NCBI GenBank assembly: GCA_008694505.1
Contig: VZDJ01000662.1
Span: 310,001 to 374,000 of the forward strand
Source of the DNA: Cyanoderma ruficeps
Lineage: Eukaryota; Chordata; Aves; Passeriformes; Timaliidae
Length of the DNA stretch: 64,000 bases
Direction of reading: 5' to 3'
In this document: piece by piece, positions 24,706-36,391 of the stretch
Numbering within the stretch: the stretch's first letter is position 1
Layout of the letters: each line of letters begins with the position of its first letter
Program-made: the position numbers and the translations under genes
The notes under the pieces: generated by a model
What the model was told of the DNA's origin: nothing
The model's input: only the letters and a program-made list of their open reading frames with translations
Databases searched by the model: none

Positions 24706-27700
24706 TGTCTCATGAAGAGCAAATACTGGTGTTTACATTATTATTACTGGCACTTATTTTCTTAGAGAAGATCTGTCCTACTATTTTTTTTTCTTATGAT
24801 TTAGGAGCCCTTTTTACAGCTTAGGTTTGTTGCAGCACTGGAATAGAAATTGTCAAACTTTGTGAAATGCAAGGTAAACCAACACTGGTGCTATTGTAAT
24901 AGCTGAAAAAGTGTTAAACACATTTTTCCTTTATCTCTCTGCAGGGTCTTGTTTACTAGAGCTTAAATCTCTTCCAAATAGCAGCCTGAAACCCCTCTGT
25001 TTTGCTTCCTACTACATTCCCACTGGGGCAACACCATGTTTCTTGATATTATTCTTCATTGAGCTACCTCTTAATAGCAATACTACTGAGAATGACTTTA
25101 CAGGAGGAGAAACACTGATTTACTTGGCTGTAAAATCATTCCTGGAAGACTGCCTGCTTCTGCTGTACCATTGAGATGGAGACTGTGTTTCAGTCTGTTT
25201 GTAAAAGTGAGATTAGGCAAGTGAGAGGTCTTAATAGGCCTCTCTTAGCTCCATCATCTGCTATTGTCTTTCTGGACTAAATATACAGGTGACATTCAAG
25301 AGCCAGGATTAATCATGAATGAGGCATCAGGAAAATATTCAGAAAATATTTAAGGGCAAAATAGCTTTTATTCTAATAAAACACATCAGATACAAGATTT
25401 TTAACCAACATTTTTTGTTGTCTTTCATGTGCATTTATATCGAGAAGTGGGAAATGCTCTGGCTTTTTTAGACCAATATTCATTTCACCTGCCTTATCTA
25501 CTTTTTGAAAGACTTTGTGGTTTTGTTCTCGAAGGAAACTAATTGAACTAAATTAGGTACCAGATTTTCTGAATATAGAAAACCTGATTTTGATATCATT
25601 CTTCACACTTCCATGTTTTGAGAGGTGTGCATTTTTTCTCCTCTTTCATGTTGCTGATTAGAGCCAAAGACACCTCTCTTGATGTTCTTTCTTGAATAAA
25701 AGCAAATGGTTAGATAAGGAATATTTTACTCTAAGCTTTATTTGAGAAATACATATTTTTCACACTTCATATTTGTAAAGATAACAGTAAACAGGGTGTA
25801 CTCAGACATCCTGAGAATGACTGTCAGATGTTTTTGATAGCAAGGAGAAAATTGCTCTTAATAAGAAAACAATTTTTGACAGTATAATCTCTTTGTCAAA
25901 AAAAATCCTAAATATAATCTACTTTCAATTCTATGGGGGAAAATAAATCACTCTGAAAGGAGAATTTAAGGTATATACCAACATTTTATGCAGTCCTTCC
26001 TCCCTTTAAATGTTTTTGGGAAAATTATAGAAGCATGGAGTCTACCCTCTGACACTTATTCTAAATCAGACTAAGTACGTCCAGCCTGTAGAAGATTGAA
26101 CTTCTAGCTCAATTTTCCTGCTTATAATGAACCTGATATTCTGTTTTTTCAGTGCTTCCATTTTTAAAGATTTTCTACACACTTTTTATAAACTAAATCT
26201 GAAGTTAACTAATGTTACAGACAGTGTTATGTTGGTGCAAGTTTCCAGCATCTAAATGATGTTACTCAGAACCCGGCTATCCCAACATTACAGTTGTTTG
26301 CATTGAGTTAATTATAAATCAGTTACTTAATTCCTTCTCTTCTCTCTATTTTTTTTTTTTTTTAATTTGGGTGTAGGTGTTTCTTTCCTTTCCAGAGCAC
26401 AGAAGTCACTTCTTGTTCATGAGTCCATATAGGACCTCATTTTCTATTCTATGCCATATCCACATATTCAGAATGTTTTCCTTTANAAAATTAAAAAAAA
26501 AAAAAGGCTTGACTACAATATCATTTGTCCTCACAGCCTTTTTACTTCTTAAAGAGATTTGTCTGTCCCTGGCTGTGACTGTCAAATGCCTGAGAGGGGT
26601 TTTTCTTTTGAAAAAAACAAACTACAATCTAGTTAACATAAAAAGTACACCTGTCTAGGTGTAACATCTATCAGACTGCCATCAAAAACATAAACTTGTA
26701 GAAAATTAGACTCTTTTTTCCTAAGTAGCAGTGCTGATCTCTTAAGACTCATGGACTCTGTCAAGGGAATAACAATGGACAGGGCAGAAAAGTATGACAG
26801 GAAGATGTTCTGTCCCATGTTAGCTGCTAGTTTTGCCTGCCTAAGGTATGGAATACAATGAATGTCCATTTTCATTGTTTCAATAGAAGAGTGATTATGA
26901 AGACTGAAGGACAACCACAAGAGAATTAGTCTTAATGAGGTAAAATTGAAATTAGTTACCTTCATTCCCATAAATTCACACGCTTTCACAGTATTCTTCA
27001 ATGAATTTATTTACATGGCATGTCAGTGACATAGCAGAAGACTGTCAAATCAATTTATCAGTAACAAATCTGAGAGAGGCCTGGCTGTTGTCATACTTTA
27101 ACAGCAATGTCTGCCTCCAAAGTCAGGTGGCAGCCACTCAGCACAGACCATGTCTTTTCTCTCAAGAGCTTTTAGCATTATGTGACACAGACTTGGAACA
27201 AAGTTTGGGAACTGTGACATCTGCCTTCTCATATTTTATATTTAAATACAGGGAATAAAAATTCTGGAGACACAAAAGATTTGTTAAGGGAAGTAGTATT
27301 TTTGTAAAAAAAAAATAGCAGTCATTTAATAAGTTTTTTTATTTTGAAGCAGGGACAAGACTACTGATCCTGCGGGGCTGTATAGCAACATTATTCCCTT
27401 GATATTTTTAGCAATGTAACCCACCATCCTCTTTTTTTTTTTTTCCTCTCTTCTTAATAAACAGTATCCAGTGATAGAGATTTTTCTATTTTGGCAAGTT
27501 TAGGAAACCAAGTAGATGAGTTTCCAGAGCTAGCCTATGGTATTCAGATATGGTGTAGATTTTGTCAATTTTTGAGGCTTAATCATCTATGATTTAAGCT
27601 TAAAACTGTGCTGATGTACTGATATTTTTGATACTGAGAGAAGAAACTGAAGGAGGCCTAACTGTGCAACTATCAAAAGAAATTGAGTAAGAATCGAAAA

Positions 27701-28984
27701 GAGCCACGGAATGGTAGGTAGAAAAAAATAGTGCAGGGGAAGAGGGAGGTAAAAGGTATGCATGCCTCCAAATACAGGAAAAAATCAGTCTTACTCAACT
27801 TCTGTCCCTTTATTACAACCCTGAAATAGTTCTTCCTCTTTCTTTGAAATGTACACAGAATGAGTTTATAATTCTTCAAGAAAATTAATCTCTATAAACA
27901 GGCCTTAACAAGTTAGAATATTAAAAATATCTTTTAGGCAATATTTTTACTTTTTGTGGTTGGAATTGCTCTTTTTAAAGGAAAAGTTGATGAAAAATAG
28001 TACTATTAACAGAAAGGGAAAGTACTGAATGTGAAAATAGTCTTTCAGTGAACAGAATAGGTTTATAACTTTCAAGTGAGGAAAGCCCATGCAATTGGAC
28101 CAAACAAATTCAATACAGGCAACTAAAATACATAGTATAGAGTAACAAAGGGAACTGATTAAGGAGTGGAAGAATGGAAAAGAATGGAACATATTTTCTC
28201 TTTTTTTTGAAAAATGAGTTTTCAGGACATATTTTATGAGTTCATATTGCTTAGTCATCATTCCTGTGATGTGTTGATTAGTTGCGCAACTTAGTAAAAA
28301 AAAATAATTGATGCTTTTTTATAAAAGGTGTATAGTATCAGCCTAATAAATTTCTTCCATAAACACAGCAATGTTAAAATGTAATGAAATATGTGTTCAA
28401 GGTAGTCATTTGTACCATATCATTAAGCCTTCAGCATGAAAACATTATTATTTGGGTGTTTCTATTCACTCTGTGACTGTGGAAAATAAAGCAGAGTGAA
28501 AATGCTTCTGACATAAAAATTATTGACTCAGTCCATTGTTATATACAACCATGTTTCATCACATTTGAAGGCCCTGCAAGATCATATTAAATAAATGCTC
28601 CAAACGTATGTTCCCTTTATATTTTATACTACTTAACATTTGCTTATAATGAAAGTTCTCTACCTGCCTATTTTCAACAACTGTCTTCATGTTGCATATG
28701 CAGTGAATTAAGAAAACAATGAACCAAGAACAAAACCAGTGAAACTGTCACTGTATTATGACAAAAATAGAATAGTTTCAGGGAAGAGAGTTTTTAGGGT
28801 GAAACATTCTTGATCATTGATGGTCATTTATTGTTATTTACTTTTATTCTTTCCTAAATCATTTAGGAATATTGTGATTTCTGAATGTCATGAAAGAGAT
28901 ACATAAAAACGTGGAAGGCGGTTGTCAATTCCAGACTGCCTAGTGAGTGGATAAAACACAAACTCATGAGTGCTGTGTATAAAG
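24706..28984. other. AT-rich non-coding DNA, 4.3 kb
   Basis: No gene or recognised repeat. Frames up to 122 codons (minus strand, 26633-27001) have AT-driven composition and no known motif. A single N lies at 26486 inside an A-rich run. Confidence 0.55.
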
Positions 28985-29369
28985 TATCACAGTATCACAG
29001 AGTGGTCAGGGTTGGATCTGAGACCACCTCCCTGCTCAAGCAGAGCTACTGAAAGCAGGTTACCCAAGACCATGTCCAGATGGCTTTTCAGTATTTCCAA
29101 GATGAATATTCCACAGCTGTGTTCTAGGCAACTGCTTCAGTATTCAGTCACAGTAAAAAAAGCTGTTTTCTGATAGTCATACAGCTCTTTTTGTGTTTCT
29201 CTTTTCCCACTGCTTTTTGTCCTGTCATTAGACACCAAAAAAGCAGCCTGACTCAATCTTTGCATCTTCTCTTCAGTTGTTTGTATGTGTTAATGAGTTT
29301 TCCCTTGAGCCTTCTTTCCAGACTGAACAGTTCTACTTCTTCCAGCCTTACCCCAAAGGAAAGATTGCA
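28985..29369 (-). mobile_element. CR1 LINE 3' fragment (first of two abutting copies)
   Basis: It starts with the reverse complement of the CR1 tail ('atcacagtatcacagagtggtcagggttgga'), then 'ccctgctcaagcagagctac', 'gcaggttacccaagaccatgtcc' and 'ccttctttccagactgaacag', all in CR1 order. It ends where a second CR1 tail begins. Diverged and non-coding. Confidence 0.8.
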
Positions 29370-30137
29370 GAATAATAGACTCATTGAATGGTTAGGATTG
29401 GAAGGAACCTTGAAGATCTTCTAGATCCAACCTCCCTGCCTGGGGCTCCTTCCACTAGACCAGTTGTACAGAGTCCTATCCAGCCTGGCCTTGTACTCTT
29501 TCACAGATAGGGAGTCCACAGCCTCTTTGGATAACATATTCCTTCCTAATATCAAACCTAAATGTACACTCCTTCAACTTATGGCCATTACCCCTTGACC
29601 TATTACTACATGCCCTTGTCAAAAGCGCATCTCCACCCCTCGTGAAAGCCTCTCAGATACTGGAAGGTGCTACAAATTTCCCCAAAGCCTTTTTTCTTCT
29701 GGACTGAGCAGCCCCAGTTCTCTCAGCCCATCTTTATGGAAGAAATTCTCCAGCCCTGTGTTCAACTTAGTGTCTCTCTTCAGGACTTGTTCCAACAGCT
29801 CCACATCTTTCTTTTGCTGGGCACCCCAGACTCAGATACAGCACTCTAGGTAGGGTCTCACAAGAGCAGAGGGGGACAATCACCTCCCCTGACCTGCTGG
29901 TGACATCACTTTTGATGTTGCCCAGGCTGAAGTGGGCTTTCTGAGCTGCAAGTGCAGCTCAGAACCCAACGTTACTGGGTTGTGTTTTCCTTCTCATCAA
30001 CCAATGCTCCTAAATTTTTCTCCTCTCAATCCATTCTCCACCCAGCCTGTACTAATGCTTGGGTTTCCCCAGCCAGGATGCAGGACCTTGCACTTGGCCT
30101 TGTTGAATTTCACAAGGTTTTCACAGGCTCACCTTTG
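29370..30137 (-). mobile_element. CR1 LINE 3' fragment (second abutting copy)
   Basis: A fresh CR1 tail ('gactcattgaatggttaggattggaagg') opens this copy. It then follows the CR1 3'UTR and the end of ORF2 in reverse: 'cttccactagaccagttgtacag', 'ggactgagcagccccagttctc', 'gggcaccccagactcagatac', 'tgcaggaccttgcacttgg'. Different tail sequences show that the two copies are separate insertions in the same orientation. Open plus-strand frames here are antisense shadows. Confidence 0.85.
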
Positions 30138-33100
30138 AAAGCTTTGACTGCTAGTGAGAAAGAGCTAAATGCATGCATTGAATGGATATCCATATTATAG
30201 AGGTTGTCACAAGTTCGTGATATGTGAAGAAATAACTTTCCTATTGAAAAGGCTATAGTTTTCTTTTCATATACCTAAGGTAATTTACCAAATGACATAC
30301 TGTTGGTGCAAGTACTACGAGTTTTGGTGATATGTTTGGTGTATTTAAAGAGGTAATAGCATAAGTTGAGTTATGAAACAGTATTTTTATACAAAAAATA
30401 GTACATGGAGAAAGGGTTGATCTAGCAGAGTGAAAAAGCAAGAAAGGGTTCATGAATAAGACAATGTGTTGGGAACACATCATTTCATAACCACTTCAAT
30501 CAAGTAGAGATAATTTCAATATAAATAATTGTATATTCTTTCACATCACAATTAATAGTCTAGAAATTCCACTTTGTTTTGGTGCTTTTCAATGATTACT
30601 GTTTACAGAAGTTATTTATCATCATTGTATTTAATTTTCCTCTTTCTTGAACTCTTGAGAATTTATTGGTGTTGCTGTAGAAAAGCCAATAAAACATGTT
30701 TGATTTTCTGTTTCAGGGAAATCTTGAAGAGTCTTACACTTTTAATCCTCCAGTCCAACTGTGCTATGAGGACATTCTGGTGAGGCGGTAAGTTGGTGTA
30801 GATCTATTACTTGGATCAGATGAATTGCCATTTCAGATTTAACTTCTATAACAATGTCCTTCAGTGTCTATCTGACAAACTTGTCTTCCAGGTTCTCTTG
30901 GCAAATATCCAAAACTGTAGATCTGTGATTTTTTTCATATGCAGAAAGTCTGATTCACAGAGGCATCAGATTATCTCTGGATTTGCAGATCAGCTTTATA
31001 TCATATGAACAGAGCAGTTGACTCCTACATGCTCAGTTACTATTTTCTAGAAATCTTAAATTCCTACACATCTGGAAATCTGGGTGATTATTGTAATTAG
31101 TTCAATACAGCACAAGTCACTCAGGAATGTCAGATATTGTCAGGTTTCCAAATGTCAGTAATCCATTTATCAACTACTGGTCAGACTTCTTCCACAATAT
31201 TCCATATCCACACCCATATGAGTATGTCAAAATTCCAAAGGCTTATCTTTTTCTGACTGCAAATAATGCTGATAGATTTAAGAGGTCACTGCAACCCATC
31301 AATGTTCCTGGATGAGCAACTTTTAAAAAGCTTTAAAAAATTACATCATAGCTTCTGTTGATCTTAGCAACACTATAGTAACTCTTATATAATATTCTCT
31401 AACTAAATTTCTCTAATTATCATCTAAAATGGGATTTTTTTTTCATTTTTGTATTTAAATACTGAGTGGAAACAACAGAAACAATGGTTATTTATTTCTA
31501 GGTGTTAAAAGAGTTCTGAGTAATGAAGGGCCCAGTGACTGTGAGTCATGTTTCAGACAATTGTGTCTCGTGTCTTTCAGCCTTAATATACCATGCTTGA
31601 TCTTTTTTTTCAGTCAAAGTTTGTGCTACTGTTGGAGCTTGAGTGCTGGAAAAAAAGAATCTTCATCTTTCAATGAAACACAATGTGGATCTGTCTAAAC
31701 TAGATACCATGTACAAGAATAGTCTTACAACTCTGGTTGTATATAATTGTTATATGAAAAAGATCCATGTTCTGTAATTTAATGAATGCAAGAAAACCTT
31801 TCAAAATTTCCTGAGAAGAATAAAGTTGTGTGTTACTCCATATTTTACAGTCATAGAAATGGTCATTCTATGGTCTATTGGTCATTCTAATGTTCCATTC
31901 TCTGCTGTCCTGTTGTTGATATATGGAGAAGAAAAAATATTTCTGACTGTAATATATGAAGTTCACCCAACCCATAGTCTGTTACTTTTAAATCAGTCAG
32001 GTATTTGTTCTTATCAGTTCTCTGAGTGACTTTTTATTTGTGATATCCTTGAAGTATAGTGCCACTAAGTACACTGTTGTCTAAAAAGAAGTGGTGTAAC
32101 ACAAGTAGTGTCTATTTACTGGAGTGAATACCAACAATGATATTCTATTTGGTACAATTTTCCTTTTCATGGATTTTTTTTCCTTGCCTTTGAAAATGTG
32201 CAACAGATTAAAGTGTGATCTAAATCATGTCATTTGGTCATCCTCTTATCTCATTTTCTTAGCTAAAATATAAATTAATTTTATTGTAAGTAATAAAATT
32301 ATCCCCTTGTGTTGGTGTTTCCTATTGTAAAAATACAAGTTGTTCAGATGCAGTAATGTATTTTACCCAAATTAATAAACACATTCTCAGAAAAAATTTC
32401 AATTCTTAAAGTAAAATCTAATAAACACAAATCTAATTTATTTCTGCAGTCTCTTGCACCAGTATGTGGTTGGTTGTTGTTTTCTTTTCAAATAAAAGTG
32501 AGTGATTTAATAATATTTATATTTCACTGATAAAGAATTCTTGATTGTCTGTGATTCCCACTTTTTCAAGATTTTAAATCTGGAATAAATATAATTCCTA
32601 GGCTGAAATCCTGCTACTTTATAAATGCTAGACATTTCCTTGAAGGAATTAGTAGCAATGCAAAAACAATGTGAAAATAAAAATGGAAAAAACCCCCACC
32701 AAATTTACAGCAAAGTTTCATTAGTTTAATATTTGTGATAGTTTAAGAATTCTATATTTGTGGCATAGGTTTACAATAATGTACAATTTTTTAACTTCCA
32801 TTAATTTTCATATCAGATGTTATGGAAAAAAATCCAAAATGTGCGAACTATCTGTTACAGGAAGTACTTTAGCAAAAATTCATAACATAGAAATGCCTGC
32901 TGAAAATTGAATAGAGGTTGCTTCTTTTATGTATTGATTTCTTTTAAACAGAAATCCAGTGCTTTGTTTTCTTCTGCTTGGGGAGCACAGTTTCAGCCCT
33001 GAAAATGTCAACATAAAATTCTCCTTAAGGGTGCAATTTTGATAGTGCAGAAATATAAAGCATGTCTCTCAGACTTCATTGTGTCTCAGATTCCATATTT

Positions 33101-35125
33101 AAACTTGGATGAACAGAGATATATCTGCAGCACTTTTAGGATAATTAAGATACATGCAAGAGAAGACAATACATCTGCATTATTTAGAATTAATTTGTCT
33201 TGATTGATGAAAAAGATAGAAACTCTAGATACACACATATAAGATGTGGTCTATTACTTTTTTAGATCATAGGCTTAAAGTAGGCAATTAGTATTTTTTA
33301 AGCTTTTAATTTCATCTTTTAGGATGGAATTAATAGTAATAAGAATATATGAGTATTAAAATTCTTAACACTGACTATCAGTTCAATAGCTTGGCAAGCT
33401 AGAATAAGAATATTCCAGCTTTAACCGCTGGAATAAAAATCTAGATAAACATATTTAGATTGTTCAGTTTGAACATTCTTTTAGTTTGATAGTTATTTGA
33501 CTAGCTGAAATGTGATGATGGACTGAGTTCATAGCCTGAGGATAAAGAATTATGTTACAAAAAAATTATGCATTAGGACAATAGTTGACGTCTTGCAATC
33601 ATGACAGAAAGGTCGAAGATCTGACATCTATGCAGAGTGAACTGCTCCTTAAGTCAATAAACAGGTTTTAGTCTTGTGGCTCAAGATGGATGAAGAGCCC
33701 TGGGAAAAGAGTGAACACTCCCACACCCAGGCAATACCGTAGCTGTGGTTAAATTTCTGGTTCATTTAGCTACTTACTATCTGCACAAAATTCACTTAAC
33801 CACTTAACCAACCTTAAAATTATTAAAAAAAACCTTCTTTTTTGATAAAAATCCATATTGTTCATAAAAATATTCATACTGAAACTGAAAATAACATAAG
33901 CCAAAAAGTAATTTCTAATGAAGGAATAGTGATTAAGAAAGCAATCTACTGGAATTGCAAAAAATCTCAGTTCAGTACAGAAACACTACCAATGAAAATA
34001 TTTTGTCCACAAAATTATATGTGCTTCAAGTAATTTAGTTCTTCCAGAGTTCCTTCATTGTATGGATAGACACTGGAATAAACAAAATATTCATGAACTA
34101 GTCAGGCATCTATTGAAAGTATTTAAATTTTTTCTTCTTACTACTCTATTACAGATGATTTTCAGTAAAATGAAAGAGCAAACATTTTTAATGTGTATTT
34201 TTCTTTCCAAAGTATTAGTATCACTTGCAAATATGCAACATACAGCAAATAGTAATGCAAGAAAATATATTAACAGGCCAGTATTTCTCAGTTGCTGTGT
34301 GCTTACCATAGTAGATGAGTCACAAAAGGCAATCTAGAATTAGAAAGCAGAGGTTATAATATAATTTGAATTAAAAAGAGAATGTTGCTTCTTTGGAACT
34401 ATAATTTTACTTTTTACAACCAGGTAGTTCTGAAATCATGCAGCAAAGGATCTGTGGTCTAATTTTAGCATGTTAGTAGTACTTGTGTTTTTATCGTAAG
34501 TCAGTTTATTGAGAGAGAACTTTTTTTAAAGAATATTTTTAGTGCTACCTGTTGTTATACATATATATTAATATTCCATTAGAAATATTGTATCTATATT
34601 GTATAATCATGAGTTAAAAAATTGGTGAATATATTAATCATTTTTCTTACATGTATGGATTATTTAAAGAAAAAATATTGTTTCCCAAAAGCCATTTAAA
34701 GATCCTGTACAGTTTTGAGAAGTTTTATCGCTTGGTTAGGGTTCTGTATACCTGAAGATTAATTCATAGTTTATAGAGAACACCTTTTTGTTTGAAATGT
34801 TTTTTGCAGAATTGCCCAAAACTTCATAGCAAAAGAGCCTGTCTTCCCTCTGTGTATTCTTGGCAGAGAGCAATATAGTTTAGAAACTAAAAGAAATAAG
34901 AAATAATACCTTGTTAAAATACTTTTGCTTAGTAAATTTGGAATTTTTTTGTTCTTATTGTTCTGGTTTTAATTTTCAAATTTATATAATATTAGAATTC
35001 TTATGTATATAAAAAAGATTTTATTGTCTGAAAGTAGCAGTGATTACATGCAACTATGTGTAAAATCAGCACTCTTTTAAATTAAGTTGATTTTTATGCA
35101 TTTTTATATAGTTAATTGATAATTA
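30138..35125. other. AT-rich non-coding DNA, 5 kb
   Basis: No gene, RNA gene or transposon recognised. Open frames do not exceed about 91 codons. Confidence 0.55.
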
Positions 35126-35590
35126 CAGAATCACAGAATGGGTCAGAGTGGAAAGGATCATCCCTCCCTCTTTCTTACAGATTCCCTTCATGTACTGGAA
35201 GGCTTCAATTAGGTCACCCAAAAGCCTTCCCTTCTCCAGACTGAGCAGTTTCATTTCTCTCTTGTAAAAGTTCTCCATTCCTCTGATCATCTTGGTGGCC
35301 TCCTCTGGACTCACTCCAGCAGGTCCATGTCTTGTGCTGGGGACCCCAGAGCTGGATGCAGCACTGCAGGTGGCCTCTCACAGGGCTGTGTACAGGAACA
35401 AAATCAAATAACCTCCCTTAACCTTCAGGTCATGCCAGTTTTGATACATATCAGAAATGGGCTGCAAGGTCATTTCTCATCCAGCATAACCCCCAGGCCC
35501 TCCTCAGCAGGGCTGCTCTCAATCTGTTCACCCCACCAGCCTGTGTTGGTACTAGGGGCCCAGATCCATGTGCAGCACCTTGCAAGAAAT
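35126..35590 (-). mobile_element. CR1 LINE 3' fragment with shortened 3'UTR
   Basis: It begins with the reverse complement of the CR1 tail ('aatcacagaatgggtcagagtgg') but passes after about 30 bases into the ORF2 C-terminal block ('cttctccagactgagcagtt', 'tcatcttggtggcctcctctgg', 'ctggggaccccagagctggatgcagcactgcaggt'). Most of the usual 3'UTR is therefore missing. It ends in 'gtgcagcaccttgcaagaaatg'. Non-functional. Confidence 0.85.
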
Positions 35591-36019
35591 GTTTCTAAAC
35601 TGGTAAGTAACAGCCAAGATTTGCAGAATTCAAGGCTGAACTTTAAAATGTTTTTTCTGATGATAGTATGAAGCTTTGGCTAAGGAAATAATACACATAT
35701 AATAATTTTTTACCCATATCATCTCTTATATAGCTTTTTTCTTATATAGATTTTTTTTCACCAAAGGACAAATATTTGTCAGAGTTTGTTCTAATGCAGA
35801 AATATATTTCTAAAGAAACAATGAGTATTAAAACTTTTTCATTGAGCCTTTTACTCTATGCTACTGTAGGTGACTTTGTTCTACTCCCCTTCTTTTTTTT
35901 GCCTGCTTCAATTTTTATCTAAGGTAATAACAATAATTATAAAATTTAAGTAAGCAGCTGCTAGCACACATATTTTTGTTGCTGACAAATTCAATTAAAG
36001 ACGTTGCTAGCTAAACCAA
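35591..36019. other. Non-coding stretch
   Basis: AT-rich; no supported feature. Confidence 0.55.
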
Positions 36020-36391
36020 TCAAGTAACAGGTAGCTCAAAAGAGGTCAACTCTAAATTATTGTTTCCAATAATAATTTCCCAAACCATTAAGTTTGTAAG
36101 ATTAATTTGAAATTTAAACTCATAAAAGTAAATTATGGAAAATGCCTTGCTAGTTTGTGGGCATTCTAGAGCATAAAACTGTTTGTCTTCCATGCATAAT
36201 GCTCCTCCTAATATTGTCCAGGTTGCAGCATAAGTACAGACAGGTTCTGGCAGTATTTGTATTAAAAAACCCTTATTTCCAGGAATGCTTATTCTAGCCA
36301 GAAAGCTTTTTTCTGTTCCCCTATAATTACAAATCAAATGTTCTTCTTTATTTTGTTTTGAACTATGTTTTGAGACATTTGAGAAAGACAA
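36020..36391 (-). other. Unrecognised 123-codon open frame outside repeats
   Basis: This is the longest open frame in the window outside recognised retroelements and low-complexity DNA, by a narrow margin. Its upstream limit is an in-frame TGA shortly above 36391, and the apparent start is TTG rather than ATG. The predicted peptide has five Cys, including a stretch around 'EPVCTYAATWTILGGALC' that reads like structured protein. A possible splice acceptor (T-rich tract then TAATTATAG) lies within it on the minus strand. I recognise no family. It could be a chance frame, an old exon, or a fragment of a decayed viral or retroviral gene. Neighbouring DNA gives no supporting context. Confidence 0.15.

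Noticed and set aside
24006..24715. Several overlapping 60-109-codon frames on both strands.
   Set aside because: GC-rich DNA has few stop codons, frames overlap on both strands, and none has a recognisable domain.
26633..27258. A 122-codon minus-strand frame and an 85-codon plus-strand frame that meet at 27001.
   Set aside because: Considered as a divergent gene pair, but composition is AT-driven, no motif is visible, and there is no promoter-like sequence between them.
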